DNA of 64,000 nt from Hyposmocoma kahamanoa (GCF_003589595.1 NW_020656077.1:1175443-1239442), one strand, 5' to 3'; positions 8,701-18,301 are shown, counted from the first letter of the stretch. Numbers and translations: made by a program. Notes: generated by a model not told the origin, from the sequence alone.

Positions 8701-10338
8701 CATAGGATTCTTAGCTTTTATGTGACTAGTAATAATAAAACCTTATTATATCCAAATAAGTTTCAATTTTTTTTACCAAAAGTTTTTTATTATTATCTAT
8801 TTTCGTTTGATAATTTATAACCAATCAGAATTATGTTATCTTAGTACTAATGTAAGATTACGTTTTGAAATGTGTGCGTGTGGCGACACCGGTTTTGATA
8901 CAAATGTTGCTTCATGCCATTTCCATTTTTTTCTTTCTTCCGTGTGCGGAACTAACTTTGTTGAATTAGTAAGTAAAGAGTCGGCAATCGGTATTTTACG
9001 GAGTACGCATTAGTTTAAAAAAACGACCTAATGAGTAAATAAATAATTCAAAACTCTAATTCAGAAAAGGCAATTAATGCACCCATGATTGTACGATGGA
9101 CCAAGATCATTAAGTCCGTGTACGTTTTAAGTAAAACAAGTGTTAGTGGTTTTATTACCCTATAATAGAAAGAATAAGTCGTACCAAGAGATGACATTCG
9201 TCGGTGCAAATAATATATCTTCAGCTATACCTTGGTTTATTGGCCATATACGGCTTGCCAAAAATTTTGCCATAATCATATCTCTTGACTGGGCATTCGC
9301 AGTGGCAGATATAATATGAAGAGCTAGCCATAGAGATTCGGCAGGTCTGGCAGCAGCTGAAAGTGTATGACATATTTTCATAGTAATAAAACAAGTATGG
9401 TAACTCCATACAAACGTTGCAGTGCGACACGTATGTTTGCACGCTCGTTACGAAGCGTGTACAGACGCACACATTCTGTCACTTACCTATTGTCGCCAAG
9501 CAGTAATTTGAGCATTACTTTTGAAAGGTGAAATTACAGGCACATGGGACTTGTCAACGATGCCTCAGGGTGATGGCCGCAGTGACAGTGTCTTCCGGAT
9601 CAATGCGATTTAAAGCTCTAAGTGGCACTGCAACTGCTATGGACATACGTGTCGCTTACCACCAGGCGCACGGCTTGTTCGTCCAGACACTTGGTATCAT
9701 AAAAAAAATAAAAAATTGACATGTTACAAGTTAGACAACTAATTAAAAAAGGCATTGATTACTTTTATTATGTAATGGATCGAAGAACAATTGTATTGCA
9801 GAATTCAATAAATGCTCACGTGTCTGGCAAGGAACCCTTCTGTAGAGAAAGTTTAGCTCCTAATAGACTAAGCTTTCTGGGGCTACGCAAATTGGAGCCT
9901 GTCGGACAGGTCTATAAAAAGTACATGAAAAATTGTTAATAAATTGACCTTTTAGAATCCCTTTATTTGGGAGCGATGGATCGTACTATCCCTTTAGCAA
10001 AAAAATATTTGAAATCGCTCTGTAGGTGTTGGCGATAGTGCGAGCATACACCGCAGCACTGGGAGGCAACGCGCTCACGTCCTTCTACATCACACAGCTG
10101 ATGCTTCAGGACAACGCTCACAAGAATCAGGTAACAAACACACACGTACATACAACATCATGCGTGTACATGTGATTATATAGCCTATAGAGATGTTGTA
10201 GATTTATATAAGACCAATTAAAGACCTCGACTACATAAATTTAATTGGAAATTTAAATATATTATATTCACTAAAATTTTGTTACAGGGTCAATGTCTTC
10301 TATCTGTGGGGGGAGACGTAGTACAAATAATGTACTGA
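2634..10338 (+). CDS. C2CD5: C2CD5 (CDP138)-like gene, 3' part, six exons
   Basis: Six exons read on the plus strand: 2634-2735, 3148-3306, 4636-4923, 6402-6557, 10026-10130 and 10288-10338. Each is preceded by AG and followed by GT, every junction is phase 0, and together they encode 286 residues ending at TGA 10336-10338. The last three exons give GGLSGFLHTFTCE, VLAIVRAYTAALGGNAL, KNQ and GQCLLSVGGDVVQI in order. I recognise this as the conserved C-terminus of C2CD5/CDP138, a C2-domain phosphoprotein known in vertebrates to act in insulin-stimulated GLUT4 vesicle fusion at the plasma membrane; its role in insects is inferred only. The N-terminal C2 domain and earlier exons are not in the window. 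Assignment of the last three exons is strong. The first three are assigned through phase continuity and order. Confidence 0.8.
3148..3306 (+). CDS. C2CD5: C2CD5-like exon B (53 codons)
   Basis: The acceptor follows a T-rich tract (AG at 3146-3147) and the donor is GTTCGT at 3307, a weak match to consensus. The frame continuing phase 0 from exon A is open for 53 codons, starting VWRARLVLSGQGAGASG and ending RFQLELPE. A second frame is also open for about 43 codons before a stop. I chose the first because it runs to the donor and joins the next exon (DEIQLVVSG) without a break. The exon is strongly GC-rich. Confidence 0.65.
3615..4614 (+). mobile_element. 1,000-bp Tc1-like element (TA target site)
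   Basis: TA precedes CAGTCATATACATGAGATAC at 3615, and the inverted right end stops at 4614 followed by TA. The inverted ends stay similar for about 55 bases. CAGT termini and TA duplication are Tc1/mariner hallmarks. Inside, ATG at 4168 opens MPHITELLKLEIIVLYEQDL, resembling the N-terminal helix-turn-helix of Tc1-type transposases, then a stop at 4293; no DDE core remains. A tRNA-like segment (3812-3883) is nested in it. Its right end lies 21 bp from the acceptor-adjacent start of C2CD5-like exon C. Confidence 0.7.
3812..3883 (+). repeat. tRNA-like segment (SINE head or tRNA pseudogene)
   Basis: ATTGGTCGAGCGACTTG resembles an A box, and GTGTTCGATTCCACGAGC holds a B box about 45 bases later. 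I could not draw a full cloverleaf. It is probably a tRNA-derived repeat head. Confidence 0.35.
4636..4923 (+). CDS. C2CD5: C2CD5-like exon C (96 codons), low-complexity linker
   Basis: The acceptor is TTCATACAG ending at 4635 and the donor is GTTGGT at 4924. The 96 codons begin DEIQLVVSGTAVRLVDPNKS and pass through a Ser/Thr/Gly/Pro-rich stretch with repeated GGTPP motifs (about residues 42-57 of the exon). They then run through an acidic segment (DADDDIFTLDEEQ) and end FDEKNLVVNGQ. The middle looks like a disordered linker between folded parts. A Tc1-like element ends at 4614, 21 bp before this exon. The last 32 bases of the exon and the start of the next intron recur at 6593-6631. Confidence 0.75.
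4930..5010 (+). repeat. dispersed repeat fragment at the start of intron C
   Basis: TTGTTGGCCGTACGTACGGC through CTCTTAGCTGGG matches 9236-9297 in the same orientation (TATTGGCCATATACGGCTTG ... CTCTTGACTGGG). Confidence 0.5.
5728..6003 (+). repeat. AACCGACTT family repeat, copy 1
   Basis: It starts AACCGACTTTAAAAAAGGAG and ends TTTTGAGGTCGGTTTTTT, so the ends are weakly inverted. The body includes AAATTTGAAGAAAATATTCC. Other copies are 32392-32645, 35515-35745 and, inverted, 26895-27120. It is a widespread insect non-coding repeat and the class is not determined here. Confidence 0.7.
6196..6215 (-). repeat. four TTAGG telomere-type units
   Basis: The plus strand reads four CCTAA units in 20 bases with one mismatch, i.e. 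(TTAGG)4 on the minus strand, the insect telomeric unit. It lies in an intron, so it is interstitial. Confidence 0.5.
6402..6557 (+). CDS. C2CD5: C2CD5-like exon D (52 codons)
   Basis: The acceptor is ATTGTTAG ending at 6401 and the donor is GAG|GTAATG. The 52 codons begin TPTAVSLTTLSSVAGSRAAR and end VRELGGLSGFLHTFTCE, the start of the conserved C-terminal block of C2CD5. G+C is far above that of the surrounding DNA. The frame stays open past the normal donor for another 24 codons, to a second possible donor at 6630. Confidence 0.85.
6593..6631 (+). pseudogene. duplicated tail of exon C with donor site
   Basis: About 39 bases here match the last 32 bases of exon C plus its donor (4892-4930), with about four differences. 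The peptide is FYEKNFVVHGQ against FDEKNLVVNGQ, followed by the same GTTGGT. It lies 35 bp past the exon D donor and is in frame with read-through from exon D. It is either decayed or a usable alternative 5' splice site. Confidence 0.6.
6632..6690 (+). repeat. dispersed repeat fragment after the duplicated exon tail
   Basis: GGTATAGTTGGCGAAATATT then ATTTGCACC matches the minus strand of 9180-9230 (GGTATAGCTGAAGATATATT then ATTTGCACC). Confidence 0.5.
6803..7066 (-). repeat. tRNA-derived SINE (family A), copy 2
   Basis: Minus-strand copy of family A: the B box in ATCCGGCCGGATTCGAACC (plus strand) near 6890, the head GCCAACTAAGCAACGGAACG, and a leader ending near GAGAAATCTATG. It lies in the large intron between exons D and E. 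Confidence 0.75.
7300..7379 (+). CDS. first exon of a THAP zinc-finger protein, nested in C2CD5 intron
   Basis: ATG at 7300 opens 26 codons, MVTCAIISCRIRSQSLKNTP then GVISFH, followed by CA and a strong donor GTAAGT at 7380. The pattern Met-x-x-Cys-x4-Cys then a spacer and (V/I)SFH is the start of a THAP DNA-binding domain. The first two zinc ligands are Cys4 and Cys9, and an intron after SFH is common in this family. The next exon should open with the rest of a FP motif and carry the second Cys/His pair; I could not place it in the rest of this intron. It may be a host THAP gene, a domesticated gene, or the 5' end of a P-element-type transposase, since P transposases also start with THAP. 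Confidence 0.55.
7380..9150. other. intron DNA without a recognised gene
   Basis: Nothing coding was recognised after the THAP exon donor. GTACTCCGT near 8559 and ACGGAGTAC near 8998 are inverted and may be element ends, but I could not trace an element. The other open frames look like chance. Confidence 0.4.
9165..9480 (-). repeat. dispersed element, most complete copy
   Basis: It shares segments with 4930-5010, 6632-6690 and 1070-1200, in differing orientations, so it is the longest representative of one repeat family in the window. The minus-strand frame here (including GIAEDILFAPTNV) is repeat-encoded and not a recognised protein. Confidence 0.5.
9488..9715 (+). repeat. ten-copy repeat family R, copy 1
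   Basis: It carries GCCAAGCAGTAATTTGAGCA, TGAAATTACAGGCACATGGG, GTGTCGCTTACCACCAGGCG and a 3' end TTGGTATCATAAAAAAAA. Other copies: 18858-19045 (-), 37205-37495 (-), 38838-39120 (-), 44310-44605, 48915-49220, 53590-53830, 55600-55995, 60270-60545 and 62575-62880. The fixed A-rich 3' end with ragged 5' ends suggests a retrotransposed family. Confidence 0.75.
10026..10130 (+). CDS. C2CD5: C2CD5-like exon E (35 codons)
   Basis: The acceptor is CTCTGTAG ending at 10025 and the donor is CAG|GTAACA. It encodes VLAIVRAYTAALGGNALTSF through NAHKNQ. The VRA..AALGGNA and NxxKNQ motifs are the best-conserved part of the C2CD5 C-terminus, which makes this the most diagnostic exon of the gene. Confidence 0.9.
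10288..10338 (+). CDS. C2CD5: C2CD5-like terminal exon F with stop
   Basis: The acceptor is TTTTGTTACAG ending at 10287. It encodes GQCLLSVGGDVVQIMY followed by TGA at 10336-10338. KNQ of exon E joins GQCL here in phase 0, reproducing the family's KNQ-(A/G)QCL-V-GD-V pattern. The intron before it is only 157 bp. The protein stops soon after this motif, whereas I recall the vertebrate protein having a longer tail. Confidence 0.9.
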   Translation, partial: GQCLLSVGGDVVQIMY

Positions 10339-10830
10339 ACAATTTTATTTAACGATACGTAACACGGACAAGGACATATCTATATCTTCCCAATGGAGTA
10401 GAATATTTATTTATTGTATCATAAATGTGTAAGCTAATTCAATGTTTAAATGATATCACTTGATGTACAGCAATTATTAAGGATTGTTTAATCTGACGCG
10501 AATTTTGCATCACGTGCTATATGTGGACCTCTAACAAGAATACTGCCAGCCTGCTTAAATGACAGCATTGCATGTTGTATTAGTGCTAAGTAGACAACGC
10601 CGTCAATGTTAGGGAGCCGAAAACGAAATTGTGCGTGGGGCTGAAACGCAAATCGCACCCTCATGGAAGAATGGCATAAGTGAAGTTACGTCAAAAATGT
10701 TTATTGCTCCATTGGATACAGAAAAATATAACCTACATCCTCCCCAATTCTTGTAACTCTGTCGACAATATTAATCTATATAGTTACAAGAGTTGGAGAT
10801 AATGTATAAATAAAAAAAAAATTACGAAAT
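10339..10830 (+). promoter_or_regulatory. probable 3' UTR of the C2CD5-like gene, candidate poly(A) signal
   Basis: No reading frame is supported after the stop at 10338. The first AATAAA on this strand that could serve as a polyadenylation signal is at 10809-10814, in an A-rich context, giving a 3' UTR of roughly 0.5 kb. This is inferred from position only. Confidence 0.35.
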
Positions 10831-10839
10831 TTTTTTTCG

Positions 10840-12360
10840 ATTTATTTTTTTAGTGATTTGGGTTCAGTTTCGGATGTAGAAAGAAACCTCTGTAAATATG
10901 ACGAGAATGCAAATCAACACACTGTATAAATGTGTTGACTCACCAAAAATATCTGTCGGTAAAAAAAAAATAAAAAAAAACTAAAGAGTGTATAACCTTC
11001 TTTACATGTGACCAAAGATAGCCTTAACTGGTGAGAGAAAAAAGTCTGATAACCATCATCGAGGGATTTGTCGTGTGACTTAGCAGCAATGCGATCGCGT
11101 AGAGGTCTTCGTTCTACGTACGTCTCTTACCCGAAACCGTAACGCCTTGGCACTAAGAAAATATAGCCCCGGCAGTTTGTCGACGCGCTGCCCGCTTTAT
11201 TTTCTAAAGTTTACTGTATACAATAATACTTAAAGCCCTCTTTTCAATGTTACGTTTTGAACCGAGGCGTTACTGAGCGGCATATCAGTGCGATGCAAAA
11301 TTAATTATATTGCAACCGCTCTTAAGACAAACAAGCGTATACTATTTCAAGTCGCATCTCACGGTTCGCTTATTACTCACGTTAGTTTCAACAGTCCTTC
11401 ACTAAAATAGTACTTTCTTGGTGTTACTACATATTTTTATATGCCTACTGTCGTGCTTAACTTGCAATGTAAAAAAATGCTAATGTTTACAAAAGAATCT
11501 GTAAAGTTTTACTTTGGTTTTATGGTTTGTGATTGTTTTTTAGTATGGTAATGTAAATTTATCGAATTAATTGACCCCCCTATGGAGAAAAATGTAAAGG
11601 TGTATTTATATCAACTGGAACTTACTTATATATATATTTTCTGCAAAAAAGTAAAGACTAAAATCTCAAGCCTCGTGTAAACATGACTTGAGATTTTATG
11701 AAATGAATGATAACACAAAACAAATGTTCTTTTCTAAAACCAATTGAAAAAAAAACAAGTTTTTATCCTAAAACGCTACTATCGTGGCATAAAATTATTG
11801 ATATTAAATTTACAGAGGCCAATGCGTGCGAATATTACTCCAAAAAAGTCAAGTAAGCAGCCGTCAAATAACAAAAGTTTAAGTAACTGCCTTGCAAATT
11901 TTCTCCTATTGTTATGTATGTTAACTTGAACAACTTCACAGTTTGTATTCCGTAGCTATGCCATAAATAAATTAAATGAAGTTCGTCTGCACCGTAGCTG
12001 CAAAATAGCAGGCGAAATATGGATGCAGTCAACTTCTGGTGCAGTTTGCCTGCCCTCAAAATTCTTAATAATTTGTGACTGCCTTCGCGGATTGGTGGTT
12101 TAAATCACGGTTGTTTTTCTCGTTTGTTTTTGCAATAAATTAAATTAATAAGTTTTTTAAACAATGTTAATTTATAAACAAATTGTATGTTTTATACAAA
12201 TCCCTATTGACTAAATTGGGACAGAAGTGTCGTATGGTGCCATAAAAAACCCGTTCAGGGCTTTTTGTCTCTGCCCTTTTCAAAAAAAAATATTTTTTTT
12301 AAATCTGTATTATTGTGCATAATTTATTATTATACGTAAATTAAATGTATACGTAACATG
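10840..12360. other. intergenic DNA, no gene seen
   Basis: AT-rich, with runs of A and T. One short hairpin (11660-11700) has 12-bp arms TAAAATCTCAAG / CTTGAGATTTTA. The open frames at 11744-12059 show no family features. Confidence 0.5.
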
Positions 12361-12370
12361 TATTAGCGCA

Positions 12371-12660
12371 AATCATGACGTCTGCAATATACATTTCTCT
12401 CTATGCATAGGCAGTGCAAATCATGACAAGTCTGCAATGCATATTTTTGTCTATGCATCAGCACTGCAAATCATGACGTCTGCAGTATACATTTCTCTCT
12501 ATGCATAAGCAGTGCAAATCATGACAAGTCTGCAATATATATTGCTCTCTTTGCATATGCAGTGCAAGTCATGATAATTAGTCGGCAAAACACATTTCTG
12601 TCAAATCGGCAGAGCAAAATCATGACAAGTTGCAAGGTACATTTTTCTCTATGTATCGGT
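12371..12660 (+). repeat. tandem repeat of 48/50-bp units, alternating types
   Basis: AATCATGAC starts units at about 12371, 12419, 12469, 12517, 12567 and 12618, so the spacing is 48, 50, 48, 50 and 51. Units 1 and 3 read GACGTCTGCA and units 2 and 4 read GACAAGTCTGCA. The pairs therefore form a 98-bp higher-order unit; units 5 and 6 are diverged. Confidence 0.85.
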
Positions 12661-13221
12661 AATGTGAATTTATAATGTTTGTCCTACTGCATTCAAAAAT
12701 CCAAACAAAAATGTTCTTTATTGAATTAGACTACACTCAATTATATACTATATTGATAATTTTTATATCGAAATATTCATTATTGGTGTCTAATTACAAA
12801 ATATTAGTAATATTAATAGTTAAAAATATTACTTTATTTTTTTAACAATAAAAATAAGTATATTAGCCGTAAAATTTTTCATTCTAAAGCGAGTTTGTAC
12901 CCTCTTTAGCTTTGTAAGAGAAGTAAAAAGAAATAGTCAATTATATTGTGTCCAGTTGCGCAGTCAAGGCCATCAGTGACAAACTGCTAAATACACATAA
13001 TGTATTTTAATAATAGGAATGCCGTGTTAAGAGCTTTTACGTGTTAATTATAATTAAATAAATACAACCATATCGGGATATCTGTGGATCAGGCACAAAA
13101 TGACATAGTAAAATAACAAAAAAAAGACAACATAAGAATTATAGTTACAGCCTATTACGCACAAGAACAAATGCATTAGAATAATGCCAAATTATCAAGT
13201 AAATAAAATAATTTCAAATTC

Positions 13222-13715
13222 ACCTCATATCATCATCATCAACAGCCTATCACAGTCCACTGCTGGTGCATAGGCCTTTCCCAAAGTGCGCCATTTCGCC
13301 TGGTTCCTCGGAAATTCTCACTCCATCTGGCCATACGGCGTCCTACACTACGTTTGCCGAGCCGTGGTCTCCACTCAAGAACTCGCTTCCCCCGTCGGCT
13401 ATCGGTTCTTCGATAAATATGGTCAGCCCACTGCCACGTTTGCTTGCTTATTTCACTTCCTCCGTCCTTCAAAGAAACTCCGAGCATAGCCCGTTCCATA
13501 GCTCGCTGAACGACTTTCAACTGGTGAACGAACCCTATCTTGAGTGCCCACGTCTCGGCTCCGTATGTCATAACAGGTAGAACGCACTGATTGAAAAGCT
13601 TTGTTTTCAAACTTTGCTGTATGGGTCACGGAAGACTCGACGTAGTCTACCAAACACAGTCCAGCCAAGCTGAATGCGCCTCTTGACTTCCCTCTCGAAT
13701 TCAACTCATAGTTAA
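13222..13715 (-). mobile_element. RTE-type LINE 3' fragment
   Basis: Read on the minus strand it gives the C-terminal region of an RTE-type reverse transcriptase: FNQCVLPVMTYGAETWALKI, VVQRAMERAMLGVSL, KQTWQWADHI and RRGKRVLEWRPRLGKRSVGR. It is broken by frameshifts and an internal deletion after MLGVSL. The 3' end has the ATGATGATGAT-type tail usual for RTE. The 5' part is missing. Confidence 0.85.
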
Positions 13716-14367
13716 GTGTTCATTTATTATCTTTCGACAACATTTACAATTAGGGTAATTTTCAGATTAGTTCTCTCTATCAAATTTCGATGGCAATTTT
13801 TATTATTTGTATCTTCTACAATATTATCATGAAGTATTATTTAATATTCGAGTGTAGTATCCTGAAATATGATTTAATATTCCAAGATAATATACTAGAA
13901 TACCTAAAGAATAAATTTTGCCACCGAAATTAGGTAGAGAAAACTAACCTTAAAATTACCAATTTTTTTTTTGTAATAATCCATAGCTACTTACGGTTGT
14001 TGACGACCTTTTTGTAATTTTGTAACTTTTTTAACAGTAGGTAAGGTAGTTGTTCTACAAAGTATTAGAAATTGTTAGAAGTTTCAACAATATTGTTTAA
14101 CTCTTTGACGCTCTTTAAACGCGCTTAATTTTAGTATTGATTGTAAGAAATAGCTTCAATTTGTAATTGCGTGTTAATTGTGCAACCTGTTGTTAGTCGC
14201 GTGCTTTTCACGTCTAAAAATAATAGATACTTCAAGTGTTTGAGGTTACGTTTGAAATTAAATTATGTTAAGTAAAATAAAATTCCTTAAATTCCGAGTA
14301 GGTATAAATTGAAAATGAAGACAAAAGATAAAAAAAAGAGAAAAGAACGCGACAATGGTGCGAATAT

Positions 14368-14560
14368 TTTTGGAATATACGGAGACGTACACACAGGTCA
14401 GTTGTTGGCGCTGTACTATTTCAGTTTTCTAATTTGTAATTTCAACGCAAACGAGAGCTGATATTTAAAAGTGATATAAGGCCAATTTACCTGATGAGTT
14501 GTCAGGGATGGATGGCACTTATTTCGTATCTTTTTCTGGTTATACACTCGTTGATTGAAA
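14368..14560 (+). repeat. roughly 185-bp repeat, copy 1
   Basis: GGAATATACGGAGACGTACA through TTCTGGTTATA matches 18391-18565 in the same orientation at about 85 percent by eye, with a few small indels. The family is not recognised. Confidence 0.65.
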
Positions 14561-15620
14561 CCCAAGGCTTTTTTCCTTTGAAAAACGTCAATTACGCTCA
14601 TTCTGCTTAACAATAACACTGAAACAAAATAATGTATTTTAAAAAATCTGCTAATTGGGGGTTGCAGATCTCGTTTCGCTAATTTCAGATACCGTCTGGG
14701 ATATTGCAATCACGCGTAACTAGCATTTGATTATGAGTTTCCATTTCGGTAATTTAGTCGCCAAATGGTATCCGCGTAAATGTAGTAGCAACCAAATTAG
14801 CGCGATTTACAGGAATCTATTGTTGACAACATGCATTAATGTTTACTGTGCAAAAATAAAAATCGTAGAAATAACAAAGTGATAACGTTAAAATCCGTCT
14901 CCTGTGAAATTTGGTTTAGTACAGTTAACCGCGTTTTACCAATACTACATACGCGGTTTTGCACGATCCCCAACGATATGTTAATAACTCAATTTCGCTA
15001 AAAATGTCGATTACATTAGTCCTGATAAGGAGGGCGGTGTTTTTCTGCCAATATAATATATCTACCTTGTAAGCCTGGTGCTATATTAATTTAATTCTTT
15101 ATTAGCATTTGTTTGGCGCTAGTTCGGCAACATGATAAATAAAAATAGAAATAATTTACTTTGCTGGTGTTATAGTGCGTTCGCGGAGTAGCAAGTAATT
15201 TTTTTCCATTTTTATTAACTTTATCTATAAAATTATCTATTAAAATTATCTATTATATTAAACTTGTTAAATAAAAAATATTAGAAAGAGTAATAATATG
15301 TGACAGCGTTATTGTAACTAATAGGGTAGAAAATATTTGATACATTTATCAGTGTTATAGTTTCTTCATAACATGTAGAATACTTAGTCTGAACGTCTAT
15401 GAGCGGTTACACACGATTGCATCGTTACAATTGCTGTTTATAGGCGATTGCATGGATACAAACGCGCGAAAAGCGCCTTGTGTAACCACTTTACGGGACA
15501 TATTTATTTATTTGACATAATATATGACATAACCTTATAGGTAGACCTACAACATGAACAATGGTTGCGCAAGTAACACTGCGGTAAGGACCAGTATGCA
15601 CTATGAAAAGGTTAATATTA

Positions 15621-15723
15621 GGGGTTAAAGTATGAAATTGCCGTTTTATTGCAATAGNNNNNNNNNNAAAAAATAAACAATTTAGATTTTCAGTACAAAT
15701 CGGCAATTTCATACTTTAACCCC
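15621..15723. mobile_element. TA-flanked fold-back element interrupted by an assembly gap
   Basis: The arms GGGGTTAAAGTATGAAATTG (from 15621) and its inverted copy ending 15723 are matched for about 23 bases, with TA on both sides (15619-15620 and 15724-15725). Ten N bases (15658-15667) lie in the middle. It is a MITE-like Tc1/mariner-type remnant. Confidence 0.75.
15658..15667. other. assembly gap of exactly 10 N
   Basis: The only unresolved bases in the window, located between the arms of a palindromic element. The fixed length suggests a placeholder. Confidence 0.95.
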
Positions 15724-15984
15724 TATTATTATGGCGGCGTCGGTATAATGCTTCCGAAATGCTCAAAAATCTTTTATAGTATAATACGCACATGTAAATC
15801 AATATACACTATTGCTATTTCTTCGTTTTATATGTCATCTGTCAAGTGGCCAAATATATATTGTAGGACTTAGAGTCTATACTGCCTCAAATGACTTTAA
15901 TTGATTCCGCATAACAGTGAAAGTGTTGAATCCATTACTATGGAAAAAACTATATATATCAAATTGAGGACATACACTGATTAC

Positions 15985-16175
15985 TGCCTCCGTGGCCGAA
16001 CGGTTATCATGCCGAACTGGCACGCATAGGTCCCAGGTTCGATTCTCGGGCCGGGAGAAATATTTGTATGGCCTACATTTATTTCTCTCGTGAGTTTGGG
16101 TGTAATTTGTGGTTGTCTATGTGCGTGTCCATACCACCCGCGACACAAGGTTTCCCTAGAGCGGGGCTATGTTGA
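15985..16175 (+). repeat. tRNA-derived SINE (family B), copy 1
   Basis: It has the head ACTGCCTCCGTGGCCGAACG (A box) and GGTTCGATTCTCGGGCC (B box), then GAAATATTTGTATGGCCTAC and the body. Further copies lie at 31948, 53216 and 55636. Confidence 0.8.
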
Positions 16176-16279
16176 GTGTGTGCGTTATTATTATTGCTAT
16201 ACGGTGTGAAAACACGATACCCAAACATTTTCACGATAAAAAAACACAAACTTACCTCGAAATTTTACAAGAAAACTTT

Positions 16280-16765
16280 ATGAATACCCCTGAGCCCAGG
16301 GAGACTCAGGAGTTATGTGGGGACTCTCCGTCCAGACTGGAGGGCCTACCCCACTAAAACCCCCCCGGGTTTCCCTCTCGCCGGTTGAGTCGGCGCCGTG
16401 GGATCAGTGAACATTCACCACGACGCCGCCCGGCCACCCTAGCTTACGCCAGGGCTCCCGCGCCAACAGAGGGGCAGGTCAGTTGTCCTGCGACCCGCCC
16501 CCCAGACGAGTGAGGCCGTGCAATGCAGACTCCGGAGTCCCTGTCCAGAGCCCGCTGGTCTCACTAGGGGATCAGGCGAGCAGCGAACTGCCTTCGCCTT
16601 CTCCCCGTACGTTTGCGCCGGAGCGGGTGCGCGTCTGCCGCGTCCTCACGCACCCGCTCCGCGGCCTCCTTTTGCGACATAACCTCTGCGCAAAAGGAGG
16701 CCACCGCCTCCCAGGATTTCAATTTGTACACCTAGACCATGTCATGTATACTCTCAACCGTTTTG
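16280..16765 (-). mobile_element. GC-rich LINE 3' fragment (R1-like, tentative)
   Basis: The minus strand reads VYKLKSWEAVASFCAEVMSQ then KEAAERVREDAADAHPLRRK, like the extreme C-terminus and 3' UTR of lepidopteran non-LTR elements; GGVLVG lies further downstream. G+C is far above background. It directly follows a SINE. The family assignment is from memory of the motif and is moderate. Confidence 0.5.
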
Positions 16766-17210
16766 TGTTGATGTTATAGAAACGTAAGAATAAATTATGT
16801 AAAACGTCAGTCAACGGGAATAAGGTCTAGGTCTCATGATAAAACTTTAAAAGTGTTTTTATAATATTACTTAGATTACGTCAAAAAGTACGGTCAATAA
16901 GTCCAGTTGAATAACTGGAATTTTTTTGCTTCAATTAACACATACTTACGAGTAAGCCGATTACATCGAGTATATGACCAGAAATAGAGACGAAATGTCA
17001 TTTAATTTGTTTGAAAACTATTCTGCCAAATCATTACAACTGCGCTCCAATTGGCCAACCCGAATTCGAAACAATTGACGGGTGTCGTCAATTGTTTCAC
17101 TTGAAATCGACCAGTTTAACTTGAGCTTTGCTGTAATGGACGAAAATTGAAAAATTACATATTTAGTATTAAATTACCGAAGAAATATGATTCCATTTGT
17201 TTTGTAATTA

Positions 17211-18301
17211 GGGTAAAACCGGGTTAGATGGCCATGGGCAGATGGCCAATCGCAATATTTCAATGATCCGCTAACAACTGGCGATAGTTACTGCTCAGTT
17301 CGCATCGTATCGTGTCTAAGTGCAAGTGTACGGCGAATATGCAGAGTAAAAAAAAGAAAAATGAAGTAAAGACTTTGCTAATTGTTTTGAGTAATGCTAA
17401 AGCTAAATATGAACCATATTTTACACTACAATGAAGTTATTTTCTCAAAATATGGATTATTTTTGTATTTATCGCTTAGTCCACATCCAATACTTTGTTA
17501 TAAGCTCAAAATTTTACGTATCATGCTTTTTCTTGTCTATATTTTATGTGTGACCTCTCCCGGAATATTCGGACAGATGGCCAATCAAAATCGGTGTAAG
17601 ATGGCCATGTGACCAACTTATACCGATCACACAAAGGTCTAAAATATTAATAAAATAATTTATTGATTTTCGAACTTGTTTTATAAATTAAATACAAGAG
17701 AAAGGTAGCTGCAATGAGAAGGAATTGCACTGAATAATCATTAAAAGCAGCTGTTAATGCTTAGAAAATGTCCCAATACTTGTAAAGGGCCCGAAACTTT
17801 GGTTTGTTTGAAAAACAAATATACGCGATGTAAATCCGGAAAAATAGTTCCATTTCATAAGTGTAACAATCGCGAAAACCTAAGAGCTCATAGCTATTAC
17901 AGCTGCTGCTGTTATGAAACCCGCCTCATCGAAGACTGGCTCCAAAAGTCGTGTGCCAATTTTGGGTTCAAGGAAACTGAATTTGACGACATGAAGAAAA
18001 AAGAAGACTTAAAAAACAAAACCAAGTAAAAGTGCTGTCCAAGTCTAGAAATAATTACTGGCCATCTTTCCCATAATCCTATGGTCATCACACCTGGATA
18101 CCTTGGAAGAGATGGCCAATCGTAATTTTTTTTAAAACAAATTTTAAGGTTGGTCTCAAGACAATTTGTTCTTTTTTCTGTTAAATAATTAATACTTATT
18201 CGTTCAAAGTTTAATAAGAAATAAAGATTTGCAATGTTATATCTAATTTTTATTTTGATAGCGTTTAGAAAAATCTATGGCCATCTACCCCGGTTTTAGC
18301 C
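17211..18301. mobile_element. 1,091-bp TA-flanked inverted-repeat element (GATGGCCA type)
   Basis: The left end GGGTAAAACCGGGTTAGATG and the right end inverted GGCTAAAACCGGGGTAGATG match at 23 of 25 bases through GGCCAT, with TA at 17209-17210 and 18302-18303. GATGGCCA also recurs inside near both ends (17240s, 17575, 17600, 18110). A Cys-rich frame at 17757-18029 (below) is the only coding trace. It is probably a pogo/Tigger-like or other Tc1/mariner-superfamily element, non-autonomous. Confidence 0.8.
17757..18029 (+). pseudogene. Cys-rich ORF in the inverted-repeat element
   Basis: Ninety codons with CPNTCKGPETLVC, a run of three cysteines (YYSCCCYE), then IEDWLQKSCANFGFKETEF. The EDWLQ...KSCANF segment resembles the zinc-binding tail (W-x-x-C..C) found at the end of some transposases, with the first Cys of the pair lost. 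It ends in a Lys-rich tail. It is a degenerate remnant and the function is not assigned. Confidence 0.35.

Noticed and set aside
12371..12660. CRISPR array
   Set aside because: The repeats are contiguous 48/50-bp tandem units without unique spacers, in a eukaryotic genome.
13266..13580. 104-codon plus-strand ORF
   Set aside because: Shadow of the minus-strand RTE reverse-transcriptase fragment.
15985..16060. True tRNA gene
   Set aside because: A and B boxes are present but the cloverleaf is incomplete, and the body continues as a SINE with other copies.
17394..17612. Hydrophobic 72-codon ORF that looks like membrane segments
   Set aside because: AT-rich chance frame inside a transposon, with no conserved motif and the element's own GATGGCCA words read as codons.
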